Positions 1 through 4,469 of a stretch of 5,213 nt of DNA are shown in pieces. The stretch comes from Planctomycetota bacterium (lineage in GTDB: Bacteria; Planctomycetota; Planctomycetia; Pirellulales; Pirellulaceae), in NCBI GenBank assembly GCA_023430365.1, contig JAEZAS010000006.1, positions 1-5,213 on the forward strand. The letters are read 5' to 3'. A program made the translations under genes and the position numbers. Numbering within the stretch: position 1 is the first letter of the stretch; every line of letters begins with the position of its first letter. The notes beneath the pieces were generated by a model that was given only the letters and a program-made list of their open reading frames with translations, ran no database searches and was not told where the DNA came from.

Positions 1-39
1 GTAGTAGATCCCCTGCAGGACGGCGAGCCATGCAGCCAT
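1..39 (-). CDS. 5' end of a leftward gene, probable hydrophobic N-terminus, partial
   Basis: Reading the minus strand from an ATG at 39-37 gives 13 residues, MAAWLAVLQGIYY, before the window ends. The start is supported by an AAGGA ribosome binding site on the minus strand (positions 49-45) with a 5-nt spacer. The visible peptide is hydrophobic and aromatic, as expected for a first membrane segment or signal anchor. From memory, similar openings occur in small uncharacterised multi-pass membrane proteins, but 13 residues cannot establish a family, so no function is given. The gene is divergent from ffh and is separated from it by the long non-coding region. The same frame stays open upstream to an ATG at 306, but that extension has no ribosome binding site and a Cys/Arg-rich stretch that does not look like protein, so 39 is preferred. 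Confidence 0.5.
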   Translation of the reverse strand, partial: MAAWLAVLQGIYY

Positions 40-46
40 AGAATTC

Positions 47-103
47 CTTGAAGCGGGAGGGGTGCTGGAACCGAAAGGGACGGCTGCCGCACAACGCTTC
101 AAG
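47..103 (-). promoter_or_regulatory. Structured leader of the leftward gene
   Basis: On the minus strand, CTTGAAGCG (103-95) pairs perfectly with CGCTTCAAG (55-47). Inside it GTGC (92-89) pairs with GCAC (65-62), extended by GG/CC (88-87 with 68-67) across one bulged A, and CCG (83-81) pairs with CGG (73-71) around a 7-nt pyrimidine loop. The 3' arm of the outer helix includes AAG of the AAGGA ribosome binding site for the start at 39, so the folded RNA would partly hide it. The pairing is seen directly. A regulatory role, such as a translational switch, is inferred. It matches no riboswitch class I can recognise. Confidence 0.4.
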
Positions 104-376
104 CGGCATGCCGTGCATCGCGTTGTGAGTTCGCCGAGGGAACGCACTTTCGACGCAAGGTGGGTGTTGTAAAACCCCGCGAAAGGTTGTGAAAAATGCA
201 GGTCGGAAAATCGGTTGTGGTCCTTGTAGACGTAGTAAGCCTTGTCGTCTGAATAACTTGTGTTCGGTGGGGATGGCCTAACTGGTTGAAATGTGGCTGA
301 ACGCATCGGTTGTAATGCAACTGCGTTGCAAAACCACTTCCGGCGGCATTTCGCATGAACCAAGTGTCGGGAAGAC

Positions 377-410
377 GGGCTGAGGTTGGCCTCAGCCCTG
401 AGGGGCTAAG
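377..410 (+). repeat. Two mutually exclusive hairpins sharing one arm
   Basis: GGGCTGAGG (377-385) pairs perfectly with CCTCAGCCC (390-398) around a TTGG loop, a 9-bp stem. The same right arm can instead pair downstream: AGCCC (394-398) with GGGCT (403-407), continued by CT/AG (391-392 with 409-410) after one C-A mismatch. No T-run follows, so it is not a standard intrinsic terminator. It lies about 30 nt upstream of the ffh -35 box. It might mark the end of a transcript entering from the left or act on DNA as a protein site; the function is unknown. Confidence 0.45.
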
Positions 411-440
411 AAGGAGACCGGAATTACCCAGAGCGCAGCA

Positions 441-470
441 TTTACAGCTTTCGGGGCAGTTCGCTACAAT
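441..470 (+). promoter_or_regulatory. Sigma70-like promoter for the ffh cluster
   Basis: A TTTACA -35 box (441-446) and a TACAAT -10 box (465-470) are separated by 18 bp; each differs from the consensus at one position. Transcription would start near 477, giving a leader of roughly 118 nt before the ffh ATG at 595. It is the best promoter match upstream of ffh and is correctly oriented. The leader contains short competing hairpins (503-518 and 515-529). Confidence 0.6.
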
Positions 471-594
471 GCACGGTTTCCGTCGATCCGGCCATCGGTC
501 GTGTGCTGCGCTAAGCACTGACAGTGTGCCAAGTTAGGGACATTTGAACCGCTTCCGCCCCAGAGCGTGGCAGCGGCCCGGTAGAAGTTTCGCC

Positions 595-2067
595 ATGTTC
601 GAGTCGTTACAAGACGGCCTCACCTCCGCGCTGAAAACCTTGCAAGGCAAGGCTCGGCTGACCGAGGGGAACATGCGCGATGGGCTAAAGCTCGTCGAGC
701 GATCGCTGCTCGAAGCGGACGTCAGCTACTCGGTCGTGCAGGACTTCATCGGAAAGGTTTCCGAGAAGGCGCTGGGCGAGAAGGTGCTGCTGGCCCTGAA
801 TCCGGCCCAGCAGGTCGTGAAGATCGTTCACGACGAGTTGATCGATATCCTGGGGCCCGTCGACCCAGCCATTCCGCTGAAGAAGGACCTGACGGTCCTG
901 ATGATGTGCGGTTTGCAGGGTAGCGGTAAGACGACGACCTGCGGAAAGCTCGCCCAGCTTTTGAAGGGCAACAAGGTGTCGGTGATGTTGTGCGCTGCCG
1001 ACTTGCAGCGCCCCGCCGCCATCGAACAGCTCCATGTGCTCGGCCGGCAGCTCGATATTCCGGTCTATTCCCAGCCGGGAGCGCAAGACCCGGTCAAGGT
1101 GTGCCAGGACGCGGCCCAAAAGGCCCGCGAAACGCACGCTCAGGTGCTCATTCTGGACACCGCGGGCCGACTGGCGATCGATCAGGAGTTGATGGACCAG
1201 CTCGTGCGGATCGACAAGCGGGTTCATCCCGACCAGGTGTTCCTGGTGGTCGACGGCATGACCGGTCAGGACGCCGTGAACAGCGCCAAAGCCTTTAACG
1301 AGGCATTGGAGCTCGACGGCGTCATCATGACGAAGCTCGACGGCGACACTCGTGGCGGCGCCTTGCTGTCGGTGAAGCACGTCACGGGCGTTCCGATCAA
1401 GTTCATCGGCACCGGCGAACATCTCGACGCTCTCGAGCCGTTCCGCCCCGAAGGCATGGCCAGCCGGATCCTCGGCATGGGCGACGTGCTGGGGTTGGTT
1501 GATGTCGTGCAGCGCAGCATCGACGCCAAGCAGCAGGCTGAACTGGAAGCCAAGCTGAAGGCGGGCGAATTCACGCTCGACGACTTCAAGGCTCAGTTGC
1601 AGCAAATCGCTCAGCCGGGCCTGATGCGGAAGATGTTGGGCCTGCTTCCGGGCATGGGCGAAATGACCAAGATGCTCGAGGGCTCGAATCACGAAGGGGA
1701 CGTGAAGAAGCTGATGGGCATCATCGATTCGATGACCCCCGGCGAGCGTCGGTCCCCCAAGCAGATCGATCCTAGCCGCCGCAACCGCATCGCCCGCGGC
1801 GCCGGCGTGCAGGTGCAGGAAGTCAACGCACTGCTGAAACAGTACGACATGATGTCCCCCATCATGAAAGCCATGGCTGGCAAGGGGGTCGGTGGTCGGA
1901 TGGCTGCATTGCAGGAACTGCAGCGCAGCGGCATGCTCAACCCGGGCGCCCAAAGCTTCAAGCCTAAGGGGGATACCGGCAAGCGGCTGACGGCCGCGGA
2001 GCGGGCCGAGCTGAAAAAGAAGCGTGAAAAGGAACTGCGGAAGCGGAAGCGTGAGGGAAAGAAGTGA
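595..2067 (+). CDS. ffh: Signal recognition particle protein Ffh
   Basis: The 490-residue product is the GTPase subunit of the signal recognition particle. With SRP RNA it binds hydrophobic signal sequences on nascent chains and delivers ribosomes to the receptor FtsY at the membrane. An N-terminal helical bundle opens with MFESLQDGLTSAL. The G domain follows: P-loop GLQGSGKTT (106-114), DLQRPAA (136-142, usually DVYRPAA), DTAGR (188-192), TKLD (246-249) and GTGE (272-275). The methionine-rich M domain begins near 325, with a finger-loop LLPGMG (350-355) and the RNA-binding stretch around SRRNRIARGAG (394-404). A Lys/Arg-rich tail ends the protein. The ATG at 595 is chosen because it aligns with the family's conserved start, although its ribosome binding site is weak (AGAAG, 583-587). 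A TTG at 544 would add 17 residues unlike Ffh. All key motifs are intact. Confidence 0.97.
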   Translation: MFESLQDGLTSALKTLQGKARLTEGNMRDGLKLVERSLLEADVSYSVVQDFIGKVSEKALGEKVLLALNPAQQVVKIVHDELIDILGPVDPAIPLKKDLTVLMMCGLQGSGKTTTCGKLAQLLKGNKVSVMLCAADLQRPAAIEQLHVLGRQLDIPVYSQPGAQDPVKVCQDAAQKARETHAQVLILDTAGRLAIDQELMDQLVRIDKRVHPDQVFLVVDGMTGQDAVNSAKAFNEALELDGVIMTKLDGDTRGGALLSVKHVTGVPIKFIGTGEHLDALEPFRPEGMASRILGMGDVLGLVDVVQRSIDAKQQAELEAKLKAGEFTLDDFKAQLQQIAQPGLMRKMLGLLPGMGEMTKMLEGSNHEGDVKKLMGIIDSMTPGERRSPKQIDPSRRNRIARGAGVQVQEVNALLKQYDMMSPIMKAMAGKGVGGRMAALQELQRSGMLNPGAQSFKPKGDTGKRLTAAERAELKKKREKELRKRKREGKK

Positions 2068-2115
2068 TGGCTTGATGGTGAGGGCTGACTTAAGGCAAGC
2101 CTCTCTCACCTCCCG

Positions 2116-2136
2116 CCCTCTTCCGGTGGGAGAGGG
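2116..2136 (+). repeat. Intergenic hairpin between ffh and rpsP
   Basis: CCCTCT (2116-2121) pairs with AGAGGG (2131-2136), and the stem continues with a T-G wobble and CC/GG to a GGT triloop, 9 bp in all. Flanking bases (CTCCC at 2110-2114 and GGGAG at 2134-2138) offer a competing pairing. No T-run follows, so efficient intrinsic termination is unlikely. It begins 48 nt after the ffh stop and could be a 3'-end stabiliser, an attenuator before rpsP, or a copy of a dispersed intergenic palindrome; GGGAGAGGG-type palindromes are common in intergenic DNA of several phyla. Confidence 0.45.
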
Positions 2137-2215
2137 AGTGAATTCTCGGCCTTCGATCCAGTACCTGCAGTTCGTTGCGATTCAATTTGATACATAGCGT
2201 GTTCACTCGTTCGTT

Positions 2216-2221
2216 AAGGAG
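2216..2221 (+). promoter_or_regulatory. Ribosome binding site of rpsP
   Basis: AAGGAG is placed 6 nt before a GTG codon at 2228. It is the strongest Shine-Dalgarno match in the cluster and decides the non-ATG start of rpsP. Confidence 0.85.
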
Positions 2222-2227
2222 TTTTTC

Positions 2228-2659
2228 GTGACAGTTCGAATCCGAATGAAGAAGATGGGGCGCAACCGGCGACCGTTCTATCGCATTTGTGCGATGGACA
2301 TCCGAGCCCCGCGTGACGGCAAGGTGATCGAAGAGCTGGGCCTCTACGATCCGATCGTTCCCGACACCGACGCCCGGGCCCGGCTCAATGGCGAACGGAT
2401 CGCCTATTGGTTGAGCGTTGGCGCCCAGCCGTCGGACAAGGTCGCTGTGCTGATCAAGAAGTATGGTCTGAACGGCACGCACGTCGCCCAGCAGCAGACG
2501 GCTCTGGAGAAGCTGAAGACGACCAAGCGTCAGGCTCCGGCTCCCTACGTTCCGCCGCCGCCGAAGGAAGAGCCCGCTCCGGCTCCGGAAGCGACCGCGG
2601 AAGCCCAGGCTGAGGGTGGTGAAGCTCCGGCCGAAGGCGGCGAGCAGGCTGCCGAGTAA
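2228..2659 (+). CDS. rpsP: 30S ribosomal protein S16 with an extended C-terminal tail
   Basis: S16 binds 16S rRNA in the 5' and central domains and is needed for 30S assembly. The first 85 or so of 143 residues match the family closely: TVRIRMKKMGRNRRPFYRI (2-20), then APRDGK (27-32), EELGLYDP (35-42) and NGERIAYWLSVGAQPSD (54-70). Typical bacterial S16 is about 80-90 residues, so this copy carries an extra tail of about 45-50 residues. From 103 on the tail is low-complexity Pro/Ala/Glu, ending with a near-repeat of EGGEAPAEGGEQAAE. The tail is acidic and probably disordered. The start is GTG behind a strong AAGGAG. The gene lies 160 nt after ffh and 6 nt before trmD, with which it is surely cotranscribed. 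A weak -10-like TACATA (2191-2196) lacks a good -35. Confidence 0.96.
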   Translation: MTVRIRMKKMGRNRRPFYRICAMDIRAPRDGKVIEELGLYDPIVPDTDARARLNGERIAYWLSVGAQPSDKVAVLIKKYGLNGTHVAQQQTALEKLKTTKRQAPAPYVPPPPKEEPAPAPEATAEAQAEGGEAPAEGGEQAAE

Positions 2660-2665
2660 CTTGTC

Positions 2666-3361
2666 ATGCGCTTCGATGTCCTGACCCTGTTCCCGGGGAT
2701 TTTCGACGGGTATCTCGGTCAAAGCCTTTTGAAGAAGGCGATAGAGAAGGGGTTGGTCGACGTGCAGCGGCACGACATTCGCGCGTGGACGCGCGACAAG
2801 CATCACAAGGTGGACGATCGGCCTTTCGGCGGCGGCCCCGGAATGGTGCTCAAAGTCGAGCCGGTCGTCGAGAGTGTCGAAGCGGTGCAGGAGATGGCTC
2901 CTTCGCCTGGGCATCTGGTCATGCTTTCGCCGCAAGGCCGGAAGCTGACGCAGGACGTGGTGAAGGAGCTGGCAGGGCACGACCGATTGGTTCTGCTCTG
3001 CGGAAGGTATGAAGGATTTGACCAACGCGTGGTCGATATCCTTCAGCCGGACGAGATTTCGATCGGCGACTACATCCTGAACGGCGGTGAAGTTGCGGCG
3101 ATGGCGCTAATTGACGCGGTCGTGCGACTTGTGCCAGGCGTTTTGGGAGACGAACAAAGCAGTCAGGACGACTCCTTCTCCACCGAACACGGTTGGTTGG
3201 AGTTCGGGCAGTACACACGGCCTCGCGAGTATCGCGGCCACGTGGTGCCGGAGATCCTGATGAGCGGCAATCACGAAGAGATTGCTCGCTGGCGGAAAGA
3301 ACAGAGTTATCGAAAGACACGACAGCGGCGGGCCGATCTGCTCGATCGGTCCGGCGAGTGA
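2666..3361 (+). CDS. trmD: tRNA (guanine-N1)-methyltransferase TrmD
   Basis: TrmD uses S-adenosylmethionine to methylate G37, next to the anticodon, in tRNAs reading CNN codons, preventing +1 frameshifts; it acts as a cytosolic homodimer. The N-terminal SPOUT (trefoil-knot) domain shows FDVLTLFPGIFDGYL (3-17), RPFGGGPGMVLK (52-63), the SAM-binding loops LLCGRYEGFD (110-119) and SIGDYILNGGE (132-142), and RLVPGVLG (154-161). D168 in QDDSF corresponds to the catalytic aspartate D169 of the E. coli enzyme, and R154 is also conserved. The C-terminal tRNA-binding domain includes YTRPREYRGHVVPEIL (183-198) and SGNHEEIARWR (200-210). At 231 residues it is somewhat shorter than the E. coli protein (255), lacking only the last helix region. 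It starts 6 nt after rpsP without a clear ribosome binding site, suggesting translational coupling. Confidence 0.97.
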   Translation: MRFDVLTLFPGIFDGYLGQSLLKKAIEKGLVDVQRHDIRAWTRDKHHKVDDRPFGGGPGMVLKVEPVVESVEAVQEMAPSPGHLVMLSPQGRKLTQDVVKELAGHDRLVLLCGRYEGFDQRVVDILQPDEISIGDYILNGGEVAAMALIDAVVRLVPGVLGDEQSSQDDSFSTEHGWLEFGQYTRPREYRGHVVPEILMSGNHEEIARWRKEQSYRKTRQRRADLLDRSGE

Positions 3362-3407
3362 ACACGAACGAGACGCGAAGTCGAAGTTAGAGTGAAGGAC
3401 AAAGGCC

Positions 3408-3773
3408 ATGAGCCAAGAGATTCTCAAGCTGGTTGAACAGTCGAGCCTGAAGGCCGAGCCGCCGAAGTTCGACGTGGGTGACACCGTCGACGTGCACACG
3501 CGAATCCTGGAAGGCAAGGACGAGCGGATTCAGATCTTCAGCGGCACCGTGATCGCCCGCAGCGGCAGCGGCACCCGCGAGATGTTCACCGTCCGCCGCA
3601 TCGTGGCTGGCGAAGGTGTGGAGCGCAAGTTCCCGCTGCACTCCCCCAAGATCGCCAAGGTGGAAGTGAAGCGATCGGGCGTCACCCGCCGCGCGAAGCT
3701 GTACTACCTGCGCGACCGCGTGGGCAAGGCCGTGAAGCTGCGTGAGCGCAAGGTGAAGGTCGCCGCCGAGTAG
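3408..3773 (+). CDS. rplS: 50S ribosomal protein L19
   Basis: L19 sits at the interface of the ribosomal subunits, contacting 23S and 16S rRNA near bridge B6/B8. The 121-residue product has the normal length of the family (about 115-120). The signature core is complete: FDVGDTVDVHTRILEGKDER (21-40), IQIFSGTVIARSGSGTRE (41-58), FTVRRIVAGEGVERKFPLHSP (60-80), and the basic RAKLYYLRDRVGKAVKLRER region (95-114). The ATG is preceded by GAAGGA (3394-3399) at 8 nt. The gene lies 46 nt after trmD with no evident promoter between, so it is probably the last gene of the ffh/rpsP/trmD/rplS transcript; a hairpin follows 13 nt after its stop. Confidence 0.97.
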   Translation: MSQEILKLVEQSSLKAEPPKFDVGDTVDVHTRILEGKDERIQIFSGTVIARSGSGTREMFTVRRIVAGEGVERKFPLHSPKIAKVEVKRSGVTRRAKLYYLRDRVGKAVKLRERKVKVAAE

Positions 3774-3786
3774 TCCTCGGTGGAGC

Positions 3787-3810
3787 AGCGGAAAACGTTT
3801 GTTATCCGCT
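3787..3810 (+). terminator. Hairpin after rplS, possible weak terminator
   Basis: AGCGGA (3787-3792) pairs with TCCGCT (3805-3810); after one A-A mismatch AAC pairs with GTT around a GTTT loop. It sits 13 nt after the rplS stop, the usual place for an operon end, but no T-run follows, so termination would be weak or Rho-assisted. The right arm can alternatively pair with AGCGG at 3815-3819. The hairpin also contains the -35 box proposed for yraN. Confidence 0.35.
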
Positions 3811-3826
3811 CGCCAGCGGTCATAAT
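3799..3826 (+). promoter_or_regulatory. Probable promoter of yraN
   Basis: TTGTTA (3799-3804) and CATAAT (3821-3826) are spaced by 16 bp and match the sigma70 consensus at 4 and 5 of 6 positions. Transcription would begin near 3833, leaving a leader of about 27 nt with the GGAGG site in it. This start point also argues against the TTG at 3827 as the yraN start. Confidence 0.5.
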
Positions 3827-3847
3827 TTGGGACGTTCTCTCTTCTCC

Positions 3848-3852
3848 GGAGG
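3848..3852 (+). promoter_or_regulatory. Ribosome binding site of yraN
   Basis: GGAGG lies 7 nt before the ATG at 3860 and selects that codon over the in-frame TTG at 3827, which has no comparable site. Confidence 0.8.
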
Positions 3853-3859
3853 ACGTCGA

Positions 3860-4291
3860 ATGCTGCGCTTCTTTCAAGCCCTATCGCAGAGGCTACGCGT
3901 CTGGCGTCAGCCTCTTTCGCTTGGCCAACGTGGCGAGCGCGAAGCGGCTCGCTACTTGCGCCGCTTGGGCTATACGATTGTGGCCCGCGGGCAGCGCGAT
4001 CAGTTGGGCGAAATCGACCTGATCGCTGTCGAGGGACGGACGATCGTGTTCGTCGAGGTGAAGACCCGCACCGGCGACGTCGCAGGCCATCCCGCCGATG
4101 CAGTCGATCATCGCAAGCAGCAGCGTCTGACGCGACTGGCCACGGCCTATCTCAAGCGGCACGACTTGCTCGATTGCAAGACGCGGTTCGACGTGATCGC
4201 GGTCACCTGGCCGGGCGGAAAGAAGCGGCCCGTGTTGGAGCACTTCAAGGACGCCTTCGAAGCAATCGGACCGGCCGGGATGTATTCTTAG
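3860..4291 (+). CDS. yraN: YraN/UPF0102 family nuclease-fold protein
   Basis: The 143-residue product belongs to the UPF0102 (YraN) family, which has a restriction-endonuclease-like (PD-(D/E)xK) fold related to archaeal Holliday junction resolvases. Its cellular role is not firmly established; a DNA repair or processing function is usually suggested. The diagnostic pieces are all present: GQRGEREAARYLRRLGY (22-38), with the conserved early Glu (E26), GEIDLIA (50-56) with metal-binding D53, and VEVKTR (65-70 region) with the ExK pair E65 and K67. A later conserved segment, DAVDHRKQQRLTRLA (80-94), and RFDVIAV (109-115) complete the family pattern. The first 18 residues are basic and hydrophobic and are not conserved in the family as I know it. 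The start has an excellent GGAGG. The gene often follows rplS-rnhB in other bacteria; here it follows rplS after 86 nt and seems to have its own promoter. Confidence 0.92.
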   Translation: MLRFFQALSQRLRVWRQPLSLGQRGEREAARYLRRLGYTIVARGQRDQLGEIDLIAVEGRTIVFVEVKTRTGDVAGHPADAVDHRKQQRLTRLATAYLKRHDLLDCKTRFDVIAVTWPGGKKRPVLEHFKDAFEAIGPAGMYS

Positions 4292-4326
4292 GCAGATCCG
4301 TTCTTCGGCGAACCCGCCGCTCGCTT

Positions 4327-4354
4327 CGGCTGACTTATTCGTAAGCGGCTGACT
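4327..4354 (+). repeat. 9-bp direct repeat upstream of the WD40 gene
   Basis: CGGCTGACT occurs at 4327-4335 and again at 4346-4354, start to start 19 bp, or just under two helical turns. The second copy overlaps the proposed -35 box of the following gene. This arrangement fits a tandem binding site for a regulator, but no protein is known from the sequence. Confidence 0.45.
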
Positions 4355-4376
4355 GGCCTCGCGGAGAAGGTAAACT
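4349..4376 (+). promoter_or_regulatory. Possible promoter of the WD40 gene
   Basis: CTGACT (4349-4354) and TAAACT (4371-4376) are separated by 16 bp; each matches the consensus at 4 of 6 positions. The predicted transcript would have a leader of about 88 nt. It is the best candidate in the 178-nt gap between yraN and the next gene, but the match is moderate. Confidence 0.35.
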
Positions 4377-4469
4377 AGCGGAGTAAGCTCTGTCTTTCAC
4401 GGGCGCGTCGAACAGGCGAGTCCAAGTCTTGTACACAGCGATCGGTCAACGTACTTCGGGAGTCTGACG

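Larger units (their letters stand above)
40..440. other. Divergent non-coding control region
   Basis: This stretch lies between the leftward gene start and the ffh promoter. No reading frame in it looks like a real protein: the open frames at 99-518 (minus) and 355-537 (plus) have random-looking sequence rich in Arg, Thr, Ser and Pro. I see no tRNA cloverleaf and no SRP RNA signature (the conserved GGAA-capped helix). What it does hold is a 9-bp inverted repeat (47-55/95-103), a perfect 10-bp palindrome (104-113), eight TTGT words on the plus strand between 123 and 313, a 6-bp inverted repeat with a 3-nt centre (316-330), and overlapping GC-rich hairpins (377-410). Its composition is more A/T-rich than the genes to its right, especially from about 170 to 330, fitting a regulatory or structured RNA role. 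Confidence 0.6.

Noticed and set aside
99..518. A 139-residue minus-strand open frame in the divergent region
   Set aside because: Thr/Arg/Ser-rich random-looking sequence, no ribosome binding site worth noting, and it runs across the ffh promoter and the 377-410 hairpins.
355..537. A 60-residue plus-strand open frame before ffh
   Set aside because: No ribosome binding site, composition dominated by Arg/Ser/Gly, and it overlaps the likely ffh promoter.
544..594. TTG start giving Ffh 17 more residues
   Set aside because: The extra residues do not resemble Ffh, and MFESL at 595 aligns with the conserved N-terminus of the family.
40..594. SRP RNA (ffs), tRNA or 6S RNA gene near ffh
   Set aside because: I searched by eye for the SRP helix with its GGAA cap and for cloverleaf or 6S-like structures and found none.
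685..2109. A 474-residue open frame on the minus strand opposite ffh
   Set aside because: It is an antisense shadow of a GC-rich gene: Leu/His/Arg/Gln-rich sequence, no recognisable domain, and complete overlap with an intact, well-recognised Ffh.
2090..3025. A 311-residue minus-strand open frame opposite rpsP and trmD
   Set aside because: It spans two real genes and the gap between them, is Arg/Leu-rich and has no family resemblance.
3827..3859. TTG start for YraN
   Set aside because: It has no ribosome binding site and lies before the expected transcription start; GGAGG supports the ATG at 3860.
4306..4319. CGGCG/CGCCG hairpin after yraN as an intrinsic terminator
   Set aside because: The stem is only 5 bp and no T-run follows, so it is too weak to call.
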